Shown one piece after another: positions 34,636 through 43,657 of a stretch of DNA of 50,523 bases (the stretch's first letter is position 1; every line of letters begins with the position of its first letter). Made by a program: the position numbers and the translations under genes. Below the pieces are notes generated by a model that was given only the letters and a program-made list of their open reading frames with translations, did no database searches and was not told the origin of the DNA. Origin of the DNA: an uncultured Sutterella sp. (GTDB taxonomy: Bacteria; Pseudomonadota; Gammaproteobacteria; Burkholderiales; Burkholderiaceae_F); NCBI GenBank assembly GCA_905206365.1, contig CAJLHF010000011.1, positions 1 to 50,523 on the forward strand, in the 5' to 3' direction.

Positions 34636-35059
34636 CGTCAATCCCCCCTGCCTGAAGGCAGAGGCTTGAAGAAGCCTGATTGATCGGCCTCAGTGATCCG
34701 AAAGGAGAACTGTGTTGCAGTTAGGTTACAAGACCCGCCCCGGGGTGCTTCCTCAGCTCCGGGCTCCGGAAACGGCAGAAGCAGACAAGATTTGGGTATT
34801 CACGAAACGGTCTGCCGTTGCAATGCCGGCATGGTAAAGGCCGTCGTCCCTGCGGGGAAGAAGGCCGGAACCTGCGGGGGCCGTGTGGCTGTCCGTGCGT
34901 CGGTCAGCTTCGATATTCGGACGCCCAAGGGCGCAAGGTATCGGTTGGTGTCATTGCCAACTGCTCTCACACAACGACGGATATGGGTATGCGTGGCTTC
35001 GCCCCGCACCCCATTCCTCCCCCGTCTGAAGACGGGGGTTTCCTGAGGTATTTCTATGA
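34636..35059 (+). mobile_element. IscB-derived miniature element, copy 2
   Basis: About 424 bp, close match to 4333-4789, with the same left hairpins (CTGCC-TGAA-GGCAG, GGCTT-GAAG-AAGCC) and right hairpin (CCCCCGTC-TGAA-GACGGGGG). It has two main internal deletions compared with copy 1. It starts 22 bp after the fdhE stop and its similarity to copy 1 ends inside the fdhD start codon, so it is inserted exactly between two genes of one functional unit. Confidence 0.7.
34715..34837 (+). pseudogene. Decayed IscB-like fragment in element copy 2
   Basis: The frame equivalent to 4412-4759 opens with the same TTG after AAAGGAGAA, but a deletion of about 29 bp relative to copy 1 brings in a stop after 40 codons. 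The remaining IscB-like C-terminal coding sequence (VKAVVPAGKKAG..) is out of frame. Confidence 0.6.
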
Positions 35060-35928
35060 CATCCTCCGACCGCACCGACTGCCTTGAAGCCGACCGCCCC
35101 GAAGGGGCGCGTGCGGTGGAGATTCTCCGCGTGCGCGATGCCGTGGAGTCCGCCACGGACTACGTCGTCGAAGAAGCTCCCGTCGCGCTCGTCTATAACG
35201 GCATCTCGCACGCCGTCATGATGACGACGCCGTCGATGCTTCGGGAGTTCGCCGTGGGCTTTTCGCTCGCGGAAGGGATCGTCGCTTCGCCCTCGGAAAT
35301 CTACGAAATCGAGGTGACGGACGCCTGCGGTAACGGGAAAAACGTCGAAATGCGCGTTTCCTCCGAAGCGTTCTGGAAGCTCAAAGAACGTCGCCGTTCG
35401 ATGGCGGGCCGCACGGGGTGCGGTTTGTGCGGTGTCGAAAGCCTCAAGGACGCGGTGCGTCGCGCGCCGCGTCTGCCCGTCACGCAAACCTTCGACATGG
35501 CGCACTACGATGCGGCGCTCACGTATCTCTTCGAAGCCGAACGGCTCGGGGAATTGACGGGGGCCACGCACGCCGCCGTCTGGGTGACGCCCGACGGGCG
35601 TTTTGCGGGCGGCGCCGAAGACGTGGGCCGCCACGTGGCTCTCGACAAACTTCTCGGCCTTCGTGCCCTTTCGGGCTGGACGGACGGGGCGCTCGTCATC
35701 AGCTCGCGCGCTTCCTACGAAATGGTGGAAAAGGCGGCGGTGTGCGGCGTCGAAATCCTCTTTGCGGTTTCCGCCCCGACGGCGCTTGCAGTTGATGTGG
35801 CGCGCGACGCGGGGATGACCCTTGCGGCCTTCTGTCGGCGGGGACGCGCGAACATCTACAGCCATCCCGAACGCCTCACGGGGTTCGACGCACTGGCCGG
35901 ATCCGCTAGATCCGCGAAGAGCGTCTGA
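35056..35928 (+). CDS. fdhD: Formate dehydrogenase sulfurtransferase FdhD
   Basis: A 290-residue protein that passes sulfur from IscS to the molybdenum cofactor of formate dehydrogenase, which is essential for activity. The active-site Cys-x-x-Cys is visible as GCGLCG (residues ~122-127). The cofactor-binding region GRFAGGAEDVGRHVALDK and the SSRASYEMVEKA segment are conserved. Start ATG 35056 and its TGAGGT ribosome site belong to the mobile-element repeat. Works with fdnGHI and fdhE just upstream. Confidence 0.93.
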   Translation: MTSSDRTDCLEADRPEGARAVEILRVRDAVESATDYVVEEAPVALVYNGISHAVMMTTPSMLREFAVGFSLAEGIVASPSEIYEIEVTDACGNGKNVEMRVSSEAFWKLKERRRSMAGRTGCGLCGVESLKDAVRRAPRLPVTQTFDMAHYDAALTYLFEAERLGELTGATHAAVWVTPDGRFAGGAEDVGRHVALDKLLGLRALSGWTDGALVISSRASYEMVEKAAVCGVEILFAVSAPTALAVDVARDAGMTLAAFCRRGRANIYSHPERLTGFDALAGSARSAKSV

Positions 35929-35954
35929 GCGCTGAAATTCGAAACGCCTTCCAT

Positions 35955-35993
35955 GTCGCCCGCATCGGTCGCCTCCGTTGCGGGCGACGTCAT
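35955..35993 (+). terminator. Stem-loop after fdhD
   Basis: GTCGCCCGCA / TGCGGGCGAC stem with a 14-base loop, followed by GTCATTT. The U-tract is weak. Confidence 0.5.
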
Positions 35994-36229
35994 TTCAAGC
36001 GCGCTTTCGAATCGCGCGGGCGAACCCCGCCTCCAATTGGTTTCAACCCCTGTTTTTGTGTTCCGCATCGCATTTTCTTCGGTGCGACGTGCGTGTTGAC
36101 GGGGAAAACGAATAGTTGAGGAATTTGGTTGGATATATACTGCAAAAGTCATTCCGACTTTTCGGAATCCCGACCGTACTCCGCCCCTGGGGGTGCGGTC
36201 GACATCCCCACCAAAGAAGGGAATTCATC

Positions 36230-37504
36230 ATGTCCATCGACACTCGACCCGCACTCGCGCCCGAAGCCAAGCGCGAGCAGCTGATCATGGCCGGCCTCTA
36301 CCTCGCAGCCATCGTGCTCGGCGTGGTGAACGGCTTTTACGGCACGGCGTTCACGCACTCCGTCGGCGACTTCGTCTCCTCGGTTTTCATCAAACTTTTC
36401 AAGTTCATCAGCATCCCGATCATCGCGGTTTCGATCATTTCGACCCTTGCTTCGATCTCGAAGTCGAGCGAATCGGGTCGGATCTTCCGTCACACGATCT
36501 TCTATACGCTCCTGACGACGATTCTCGCCGCGCTGCTTGCCGCGGGTCTCTACCTTCTTTTCAGTCCTGCGAACGTGGCTCTTCCCGACGGTGCGACCGC
36601 GCCCGCGGCCGTGGCAGAAAAGAGCTATTTCGCATACGTGCAGTCGGTGATCCCGGACAACTTCCTCGCGCCCTTCCTCTCGGCGAACGTTCTCTCGGTG
36701 CTTCTCATCGCGGCCGCGATCGGTCTTGCAATTGCGAAGCTGCCGCGTGAGAGTCGCTCCCAGGAAGTGCTGACGGCGTTCTTCACGGCTTGCCAGGATG
36801 TGCTCTTCATCCTCGTGAAGTGGTTGATCAAGGTGCTTCCCGTCGGGATCTTCGGCTTCATCTCGGCCCTCTGCGTGGAACTTGCGAGCGGTGTGAGCAT
36901 CGGCGGTCTCGGCACGTACTTCGCGACCGTGCTGACGGCGAACTTCCTGCAAATGCTTGTTGTGCTTCCGCTCGTCCTTCTCATCCGCGGCCTCAACCCC
37001 CTGCGCGTTGCCCGCGGCATGATGCCCGCGCTCCTCGTCGCCTTCTTCTCGAAGTCTTCCGCCGGAACGCTTCCCGTCACGATGGCCTGCTCCGAAGAGC
37101 GCGTGGGCGTGCGTCCGGCGGTCGCCCGCTTCGTGCTTCCCATCTGTACGACCATCAACATGAACGCCTGCGCGGCCTTCATTCTGATTACGAGCGTCTT
37201 CCTCATGCAGAATGCGGGTGCCGAAATCACCCTCGGCACGCTCGGCGTCTGGGTGTTGATCGCCACGATCGCCGCCGTCGGCAACGCGGGCGTCCCGATG
37301 GGGTGCTTCTTCCTGACGGCGAGCCTCATGGCGAGCATGAACGTTCCCATCCTGCTGATGGGCGTGATCCTTCCCGTCTATGCCGTGATCGACATGATCG
37401 AAACGATGTTGAACGTCTGGTCCGACAGTACTGTGGCCGCCATGGTCAACAAGGACCTCTACGGCGACGAAGACGAAGCGAAGAGCGAGGCCGTTTCGGC
37501 GTAA
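36230..37504 (+). CDS. Dicarboxylate/amino acid:cation symporter (DAACS family)
   Basis: A 424-residue membrane protein of the glutamate/dicarboxylate symporter fold. Visible family hallmarks: the Ser-rich hairpin HP1 (FFSKSSAGTLPVTM, ~275-288), the NMNACAA sodium/substrate motif in TM7 (residue ~308), and a second hairpin followed by a conserved Asp in VIDMIETMLN. It imports glutamate, aspartate, fumarate/succinate or a related anion with sodium or protons; substrate not resolvable here. Start ATG 36230 follows AAAGAAGGG. In a strain with fumarate-reductase-like enzymes it could supply electron acceptor (inference). Confidence 0.88.
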   Translation: MSIDTRPALAPEAKREQLIMAGLYLAAIVLGVVNGFYGTAFTHSVGDFVSSVFIKLFKFISIPIIAVSIISTLASISKSSESGRIFRHTIFYTLLTTILAALLAAGLYLLFSPANVALPDGATAPAAVAEKSYFAYVQSVIPDNFLAPFLSANVLSVLLIAAAIGLAIAKLPRESRSQEVLTAFFTACQDVLFILVKWLIKVLPVGIFGFISALCVELASGVSIGGLGTYFATVLTANFLQMLVVLPLVLLIRGLNPLRVARGMMPALLVAFFSKSSAGTLPVTMACSEERVGVRPAVARFVLPICTTINMNACAAFILITSVFLMQNAGAEITLGTLGVWVLIATIAAVGNAGVPMGCFFLTASLMASMNVPILLMGVILPVYAVIDMIETMLNVWSDSTVAAMVNKDLYGDEDEAKSEAVSA

Positions 37505-37538
37505 TGCCAAGCTTCCCGAGTCTCCCCTGAGGCTTCGA

Positions 37539-37589
37539 ACGGGGCGTTTTCCGATTCCCGCACGGGTTTCGGAGGCGCCCCGATTTCTT
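37539..37589 (+). terminator. Terminator after the symporter
   Basis: CGGGGCG / CGCCCCG arms with an inner hairpin, then ATTTCTTT. Confidence 0.6.
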
Positions 37590-37693
37590 TCCGCGCACAC
37601 TCCGGGGGAATGCGAGGTGCGTCGCACGAAGAGCTTCGAAGCCTTGAACGAACCGAGAAAGTGCACTGCTCCTCGGGCGTCGGGAGAACAAAC

Positions 37694-37722
37694 GAAAAAA
37701 GGACGCTCGTTCGAGCGTCCTC
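37694..37722 (-). terminator. Terminator after assT copy 1
   Basis: Perfect AGGACGCTCG / CGAGCGTCCT stem; minus-strand T6 tail. Confidence 0.85.
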
Positions 37723-37784
37723 TTCGGATCATTCTTCGGCCGATCCGATCCTCGGCGGACCGGATCGGCCGGACAGTCGACGAA

Positions 37785-39602
37785 TTACTTCGCTTCCTGC
37801 GAGAGAGCCTTCTGAACCGAGAACGGCCAGGCCTGGTAGCCCGTGCAGTTCTTCAGCTGGATTTCAACGGACGGTTCCTTGGCACCCCACTTGAATTCGT
37901 TGATGAAGGGGCTCGGAGCCGAGGTGAACGCACCCGTCGAGAGGTCGAAGTTGGCACCGGCGGTCGCCGAATAGACGAAGACGGAGTCCTTGTCGGCCTG
38001 GTATTCGGTAAGCGACGTGACGGGGCTATACCATTCGTGGCCGCGTTCCTTGCCGTATTCCCAAATCTGTTCGACGGTCATCTTTTTCTGGTCGATCTTG
38101 TAGATGACCGAGCGCGAGTACTTCATTTCGGGCAGAGCGGGCTGTTCCATGCCGCGGGAGTCGCCGTTGTCGAAGGCCGAGACGTAGATGATGTCACCCT
38201 TGCTCTTTTCGTCGATCTTGAAGGCGGTGTGCTGCGTCCAGGTCCAGTCGAAGTCGCCTTCGCACTTGGAACCTTCGCACTTGATGGGATTGCCCTTCGC
38301 ATCCACGGGCTTCAGGACCTTTTCGGCCCAGCCTTTCTTCCAGCCTTCGGGCGAAGAAAGGATCCACTTCACCTTCTTGTCGCGACCGATCTTGACGATG
38401 GCGGACTGATGACGCGAGGAGATGATGATGGAGTCGTCTTCGGGGTCGTAGTCGACGGAATTGACGTGTGCCCAATTGCGGCCCGGTCCCGTACCGACGA
38501 TGTCGCCGAATTTGTCGGAAGCGTCGAGCTTGGCGAGGTCTTCGGAGGAGAGGGTCTTGCCGGCCTGCGAAGCGTCGATGTTGAGGCATACGGCGCCCTG
38601 GTCGAGCACCTTCATGACGTTGTCGCGGTACGGATCGAGAATTTCGGCGAGGCGGAATTCGTCGACCACGTTGCCGTTGGCGTCCACTTCGGCGATGACG
38701 TCACGCACGGTGCGAACGTTCTTGCCGTCGGCGCGCTTCCAGTTCGAGCTCGCGACGCGCAGGAAGTAGTGACCGTTCTGGGCGTCGTCCATCGAGTGCG
38801 AGAAGTCGCCGTAGCGCAGCGGCAGGCGGCGGTTGAAGACTTCGCGACCGAGGATGTCGTACTTGACGTAGCGCTGACCGAAGCCCCAGGTAAGGAGACC
38901 GTCGTTGTTCTGCTTGAAGCCCATCATGACGCCCGCGCTGTAGAGCGAGTTGAGGTCGTAGATGGGGTTGGCGAACATGTACCAGCGAACTTCGCCTTTC
39001 GTGTCGATGACGGTGTTCTGCGGCCAGAAGTTCCATTCGAGGGCGCCGCCCGTGGGGTTGTTCCAAACGGCGCGCGTGCCGATGCCGGATTTTTCGGCGA
39101 GGTTGTTGACGAAGTAGAGGCGGTCGGAGAATTCCTTGTCGACCTTCTTCACCTCGACGCCGAAGGGCATCGCGCGTTCCATCATGCTGCCCGAGGGTTC
39201 GAAGTAGACGGGGGGAGCATAGAGCTTGTATTCATCCTTAAATTTTTCGGACTTGCCCGTCGTGTCGGTGCGGGTGTATTCGACGCGAACCGTGTTGAGG
39301 TAGTCGGCATAAAGACCGAAGACGGGAATACCGCCGTGGGTGAGGAGTTGCGTGCGGGAGACCTTGTAGTCGATCGGCTGGCCGCCCTGCTTTGGAACGA
39401 TGTGGACGGTGACGTCCGAGAGGGTGTAACCGCCGTCGCGGATCACGGCTGTCAGCGGAGCAATGCCGTAGGGGTTCGACATGATTTCGCCGATGTGCCC
39501 TTGGACTTCATAGTCGATCTTGGCACCCGAGGCGCCGCCGATGGCAAAAGCGGCACACGGAATCGTCGCGGCGATCGCGAGGGCGATCCACTTTTTCTGC
39601 AT
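37785..39602 (-). CDS. assT: Periplasmic aryl-sulfate sulfotransferase (copy 1)
   Basis: A 605-residue enzyme with a Sec signal peptide (1-~20). AssT moves sulfate from one phenolic sulfate ester to another phenol without PAPS. The catalytic His expected from E. coli AssT is His398 in SSRHQSAIVKIG; the active-site neighbourhood GRNWAHVNSVDYDPEDDS and the Cys442/Cys447 pair (CEGSKCE), comparable to the DsbA/DsbL-made disulfide of E. coli AssT, are present. Full family length. A CCAAAGGAGAA site precedes the ATG, as in copy 2. Downstream of a LysR gene on the same strand. Confidence 0.92.
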   Translation of the reverse strand: MQKKWIALAIAATIPCAAFAIGGASGAKIDYEVQGHIGEIMSNPYGIAPLTAVIRDGGYTLSDVTVHIVPKQGGQPIDYKVSRTQLLTHGGIPVFGLYADYLNTVRVEYTRTDTTGKSEKFKDEYKLYAPPVYFEPSGSMMERAMPFGVEVKKVDKEFSDRLYFVNNLAEKSGIGTRAVWNNPTGGALEWNFWPQNTVIDTKGEVRWYMFANPIYDLNSLYSAGVMMGFKQNNDGLLTWGFGQRYVKYDILGREVFNRRLPLRYGDFSHSMDDAQNGHYFLRVASSNWKRADGKNVRTVRDVIAEVDANGNVVDEFRLAEILDPYRDNVMKVLDQGAVCLNIDASQAGKTLSSEDLAKLDASDKFGDIVGTGPGRNWAHVNSVDYDPEDDSIIISSRHQSAIVKIGRDKKVKWILSSPEGWKKGWAEKVLKPVDAKGNPIKCEGSKCEGDFDWTWTQHTAFKIDEKSKGDIIYVSAFDNGDSRGMEQPALPEMKYSRSVIYKIDQKKMTVEQIWEYGKERGHEWYSPVTSLTEYQADKDSVFVYSATAGANFDLSTGAFTSAPSPFINEFKWGAKEPSVEIQLKNCTGYQAWPFSVQKALSQEAK

Positions 39603-39845
39603 TTACATTTCTCCTTTGGTTGCGCGCGGCCGATAGGCCGCAACGCATCGTCCCCGAGTCTGCGGGGCGACAAGTGGTCACGCCCCGGCAGGGGCGTCGT
39701 AACGAGAAGTAGTGTCGCCTGATTGAGGCGCGACGCGCATCGGAAGTTTCGACGGTCGGCGGAATGTTTACGGGAAACGGCTTTTCCGAAAAATCGAAAA
39801 TAGACGATTCCCGCATGTAACGGAGTTTGAAGTTTCGAACTCGTC

Positions 39846-40805
39846 TCAGAGGTCCTCGAGGACGGGCAACCCTTTGAGATCGGCCAGATCTTTGGCGGCG
39901 GATAGGAGCACGGAGCGCACCCACACGGAAGCGGGATCCTCGTGGAGGCGCTCGTGCCAGAGAAGCTTCGGGGAGAAGACTTTCGCCGAAGCCGGTCGGC
40001 CGAGTATCACGAGGTCGGGGAACCAGCGGCGCAGTCGCATGAACGTCTGGAATGGCACCGCTCCCCAAAGTTCCGTGTCGCTCATGATTTGCAAGACGGA
40101 AATGAAATAAGGCGTCCAGACTGCGACGTTGTCGGCAAGCATCGGCACGTCGCTGCGGGTGTCCGACCACGGGTCGGCGTCGTACTTGGCGGGCGCCGTG
40201 GCGATGCGAACCTGACGGTAGGGCTTGAAATCCTCGGCCGTGAGCGGTCGCTGTTCGGTCAGGCGCGCAAGCGGGTGCTTTTTCGAGCACGCGAGCACGA
40301 AGACGTCCTCGGCGAGCGGCGCCGAGTGGAGCACGTCGCTTGGCGGGACGGTCGGGTAGACGGCGAAGTCGAGTTCGCCCGTAGAGAGTTGCTCGATAAA
40401 GTTCCGCAAAATGGGACGAAATTCGACGCCGATTCGCGGGGCCTTCTCAAAGAGCGGCGGGAGACTTTGCGAAAGGTAGGTGAAGATCGCGTTGTCGACG
40501 CATCCGATGCGAAGGACTCGGGTGAGGTCCGTCGGCGCAAACACCTCCGGATTGAAGAGTTCGCTGTAATTTCCGACGATTTTGGCGACGCGCGGCGCGA
40601 GTGCTTTCGCTTTGGGTGTCGGAATGAGCCCGTGGTTGGTTCGGTCGAAAAGATCGTCGCCGAACGTTTCGCGCATTTTGCCGAGCAGGCGACTTGCGCT
40701 TCCGATCGACATCGAGCAGGCGGCTGCGGCTCGGGTGAGCGAGCCCGTGCGCATCAGTTCCCGAAAGAGAAAGAGCGCATCCGTATCAAGAGAAGGACGA
40801 AGCAT
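39846..40805 (-). CDS. LysR-family regulator next to assT copy 1
   Basis: A 319-residue LTTR. The N-terminal HTH is at ~10-65 (GSLTRAAAACSMSIGSASRLLGKM) and the effector domain follows. It is paralogous to the regulator at 47301-48275: same MLxP start, similar GELDFAVYPT and PLAEDVFVLAC segments. It stands directly upstream of assT on the same strand with a 243-bp gap. Start ATG 40805; ribosome site weak. Likely controls assT copy 1 and/or the flavoprotein gene upstream. Confidence 0.85.
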   Translation of the reverse strand: MLRPSLDTDALFLFRELMRTGSLTRAAAACSMSIGSASRLLGKMRETFGDDLFDRTNHGLIPTPKAKALAPRVAKIVGNYSELFNPEVFAPTDLTRVLRIGCVDNAIFTYLSQSLPPLFEKAPRIGVEFRPILRNFIEQLSTGELDFAVYPTVPPSDVLHSAPLAEDVFVLACSKKHPLARLTEQRPLTAEDFKPYRQVRIATAPAKYDADPWSDTRSDVPMLADNVAVWTPYFISVLQIMSDTELWGAVPFQTFMRLRRWFPDLVILGRPASAKVFSPKLLWHERLHEDPASVWVRSVLLSAAKDLADLKGLPVLEDL

Positions 40806-40990
40806 GGCGGTTGAAGGACGGTGGTCGGGCCGGCCGAGAGGGTCGATTCGGCCGGTCGGATCGTTTTGGTCGAAGTTCGATATTACCGACTGCCGCGTTC
40901 GATTGCCCTGACAAAGTGGACCGCTTTCGTAAACCCGACATGACTTTCGTCCGGCGCAGGGCGACCGCAGGCTTTTTTCGGCGACTAGCT

Positions 40991-42511
40991 TCAGTCCTGC
41001 GGCTCGGGTCGCGTCTCGGAGGCCAGTCGACCGATCGTGCGACCCATGACGAGGCAGTCTAGGATGGCGCACGAGCCCATGCGGCAGGCGCCGTGCACGC
41101 CGCCCGCGCACTCGCCCGCGGCGTAGAGTCCCCGCATCGCGCGCCCGGTCGCCGCGTTTCGAACGCGCCCGAGAGTGTCGGTGAGGAGTCCGCCCATGCA
41201 ATGGTGCACCTTGGGCCGCATTTCGGCGGCGTACCAGGGGCCTTCTTCGAGGGGCTTGGCTACGGTGAGCGGCCGGAAGAACTCGGTGTCGCGCCGACGG
41301 CGGATCATGGCGTTGAAGTTGCGAACGGTCTTTTGCAGGGCCCCGGCCGGAATCCCCCAGTCCGCCTCAAGCGCTTCAAGCGTGTCGTACGCGTTGACGA
41401 GGCCCCGGTCAAGCATGCGGTCCATGTAGCCCGGGCGCAGTTGGTCGAGCTTTTCCTTCGAAATGCGCGAGCCGACCGCGATGGCTTTGAGGCCGAGACG
41501 GTGCAACTCCAGCACGGCGTCGCTCGCCGTTTTTCGGTTCGAGAGTTCGTTCACGAACCGGTTTCCGTTTCCGTCCACCCACAGTCCGTAGTCGGCGCCC
41601 ACATAGTCGCTGAAGAGCCATCCGCTCCCCATGCCTTTTTCTTTCGGGTTCGACCAGGGCGTGCACTGGATGCGGCTCGCTTCGATCATCGCGCAACCGA
41701 TGCGCTCGGCTTCGCGCCAGAGTTCGCCCGTCGCGCCGGGTTGGTTCGTGGTGTCGTAGTCGGACGTGAGCTGTCGGTTGAAACGCATGCGGTAAGCAAC
41801 GTCCGCACCGAACCCCCCGTAGCAGAGGCAGAGCCCCCGACGGAAGCGAATTTCACGTACCGTGCCGCTCTCGGCGTCGGGAAATGCGTAGCCTTCGCGC
41901 ACGCGAAGCCCGACTACCTCGCCCGAGGCGTCCGTCAAAAAGGCTTCCACGTAAGCGTTGAGGCGGATTTCGACGCCGCTCTCGCGCACGGCACGAATGA
42001 GTTTTTCGTAGATTTCGCGTCCCGAGCCCGTTCGCACCGTGAGTGTTCTCGGTACGCTGTGTCCGCCCGCCCAGGTGACGATGGGAAGCCACTCGACGCC
42101 GAGGCGCTTCGTCGTCCAGTCGTAGAGCGCTTCGGAGTGGAGTGCCACGTAGTTGACCTTGCTCGGGTCGTTCAGGTGTTCACCGTTTTCCAACATGTCG
42201 TTGGCGAGCAGATCGGGCGAGTCGGCGATGTGCCGCGCGCTTTGTTGCGGAGAATTCGCGACCGAAAGCATCCCCTCGTCGATTACGGAATTGCCGCCCG
42301 GGGCCCCCATTTTTTCGAGTACGAGCACTCGGGCCTTCCCGCCCGAACGCTCCGCCGCCTCCAGAGCGGCGGCGAGGCCCGAAAAGCCCGAGCCGATCAC
42401 GACGACGTCCGCGACTTCGGGGCTCGGATCGAGTGTCGAACGCGGTGCGGTGTCGGCGTCGCGTCGGGATGTGCTTGGGGAGGTTGAGGCTTCGGAAGGG
42501 GTTGCAGTCAT
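40991..42511 (-). CDS. FAD-binding reductase without export signal, flavocytochrome c-like
   Basis: A ~506-residue fumarate reductase/succinate dehydrogenase flavoprotein-family enzyme. FAD motif VVVIGSGFSGLAAALEA (~37-53); C-terminal PKVHHCMGGL and HGACRMGSCAI replace the usual active-site segments. The same unusual motifs occur in the exported protein at 44817-46343, its closest paralogue here. The N-terminus is Thr/Ser/Pro-rich and shows neither Tat nor Sec signal, so it appears cytoplasmic. Start is uncertain: ATG 42511 or ATG 42580, neither with a good ribosome site. Substrate unknown; reduction of a C=C bond is expected. Confidence 0.8.
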   Translation of the reverse strand: MTATPSEASTSPSTSRRDADTAPRSTLDPSPEVADVVVIGSGFSGLAAALEAAERSGGKARVLVLEKMGAPGGNSVIDEGMLSVANSPQQSARHIADSPDLLANDMLENGEHLNDPSKVNYVALHSEALYDWTTKRLGVEWLPIVTWAGGHSVPRTLTVRTGSGREIYEKLIRAVRESGVEIRLNAYVEAFLTDASGEVVGLRVREGYAFPDAESGTVREIRFRRGLCLCYGGFGADVAYRMRFNRQLTSDYDTTNQPGATGELWREAERIGCAMIEASRIQCTPWSNPKEKGMGSGWLFSDYVGADYGLWVDGNGNRFVNELSNRKTASDAVLELHRLGLKAIAVGSRISKEKLDQLRPGYMDRMLDRGLVNAYDTLEALEADWGIPAGALQKTVRNFNAMIRRRRDTEFFRPLTVAKPLEEGPWYAAEMRPKVHHCMGGLLTDTLGRVRNAATGRAMRGLYAAGECAGGVHGACRMGSCAILDCLVMGRTIGRLASETRPEPQD

Positions 42512-42703
42512 GGAATCGTCACGCGCTTGTCCGGCGGAAAGTGGTCGACGACAAGCGGTCGAATGTTGAAGGGCACACATTTTCCATACAGAGTGTACGG
42601 TCGGGACAGTCGTTAAGGGAAAGTTCGGTCTGGGGTTAACGCGTAGATTGCCCTCTGAAAATTGTGTTTTTTGCGGAAAACACTGAAATTATTTGCATAG
42701 AAG

Positions 42704-43657
42704 TCAATGCCGGGTTTGCTTCTCGACCGCGAGTCCCGGGGTCTCGGACCATTGTCTGCGGCACAGCGTAACAACCGTTTGGATGCGGGGCGACGGGTAA
42801 CGTTGGGGCGCGCGCAGCAGCCAGGCCACGGGGGCGGGCATGCGCCAGTCGCGGAGTACTTCGACGAGATCGCCCCGACGGAGCGCGGCGTGTGCCAGGC
42901 AACGGGGAAGTCCCACGGCAACGCCCGCTCCCGAGAGTGCCGCATTGAGAAGGGCGTCGTGCGTGCTGAAGTCGGACGTGAGCAGCGTCTCGGGGACGCG
43001 TGCGGCATCGCCAGAAAGGTCGGCGGGGCGGTCGTTGTCCGTCGGGTCTTTCGCCGCGGGCTCGAAGGTCGGGCGGCGCTCGAGCAGGGCCGTGAGTACC
43101 GCGTGCGTGCTGAGGTCGTCGGGATGCGTGATGTCGCCGTTACGCTCCAAATAGTCGGGTGAAGCGGCGCACACAAGAGGCATCGTGCCCAAACGGGTTG
43201 CAATGACGCGCTCAAGAGGCGGCTCGGGCTGAAGAACGATCGAAAAATCGAGTTCCCCTTCGGGGATACGGTTGGGGTGATCCGTCGCACGAAGTTGCAG
43301 TCGCAGGCCCAATTCTGAAAAGGCAGCCCCCAAGGGCGCGAGGACGACGGACGCGACGGCGGAAGGAGCCTCGACGGAGATTTCGTCGGCGCGCGTGCGT
43401 CGGAAACGTCGTTCCAGGTTGTCGAAGGCGCGCATGACCGGGGCGACCTCTTCGAGAAGACGCGCCGCTTCCGGGGTGAGGGTCGTCGCGGTGCCCGTTC
43501 GGGCGAGAAGTACCATACCCCATTCGTCCGAAAGATTCTTGATGCGGCGAGAGGCTTGGGAAACCGAAATCCCGAGCGTCTCCGCAGCGCGCGTGAGGCT
43601 GCCCGTTTCGGCTACGGCGCCGAGTGCCTCAAGACATTCGAAAAGCTGACGGCTCAT
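42704..43657 (-). CDS. LysR-family regulator, second of an overlapping pair
   Basis: A 317-residue LTTR with HTH at ~5-60 (GSLTRAAETLGISVSQASRRIKNL). ATG 43657 follows AAGGAGAAG and overlaps the stop of the preceding lysR (ATGA), so the two are translated together. It shares the C-terminal VEVLRDWRMP segment with its partner (VPLLRDWRMR), which shows that the pair arose by tandem duplication. It precedes the flavoprotein gene at 40991-42511 on the same strand. Confidence 0.86.
   Translation of the reverse strand: MSRQLFECLEALGAVAETGSLTRAAETLGISVSQASRRIKNLSDEWGMVLLARTGTATTLTPEAARLLEEVAPVMRAFDNLERRFRRTRADEISVEAPSAVASVVLAPLGAAFSELGLRLQLRATDHPNRIPEGELDFSIVLQPEPPLERVIATRLGTMPLVCAASPDYLERNGDITHPDDLSTHAVLTALLERRPTFEPAAKDPTDNDRPADLSGDAARVPETLLTSDFSTHDALLNAALSGAGVAVGLPRCLAHAALRRGDLVEVLRDWRMPAPVAWLLRAPQRYPSPRIQTVVTLCRRQWSETPGLAVEKQTRH

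Noticed and set aside
36095..36145. Sigma-70 promoter before the symporter (TTGACG / TATACT-like)
   Set aside because: The possible -35 and -10 hexamers do not have an acceptable spacing in any pairing I tried.
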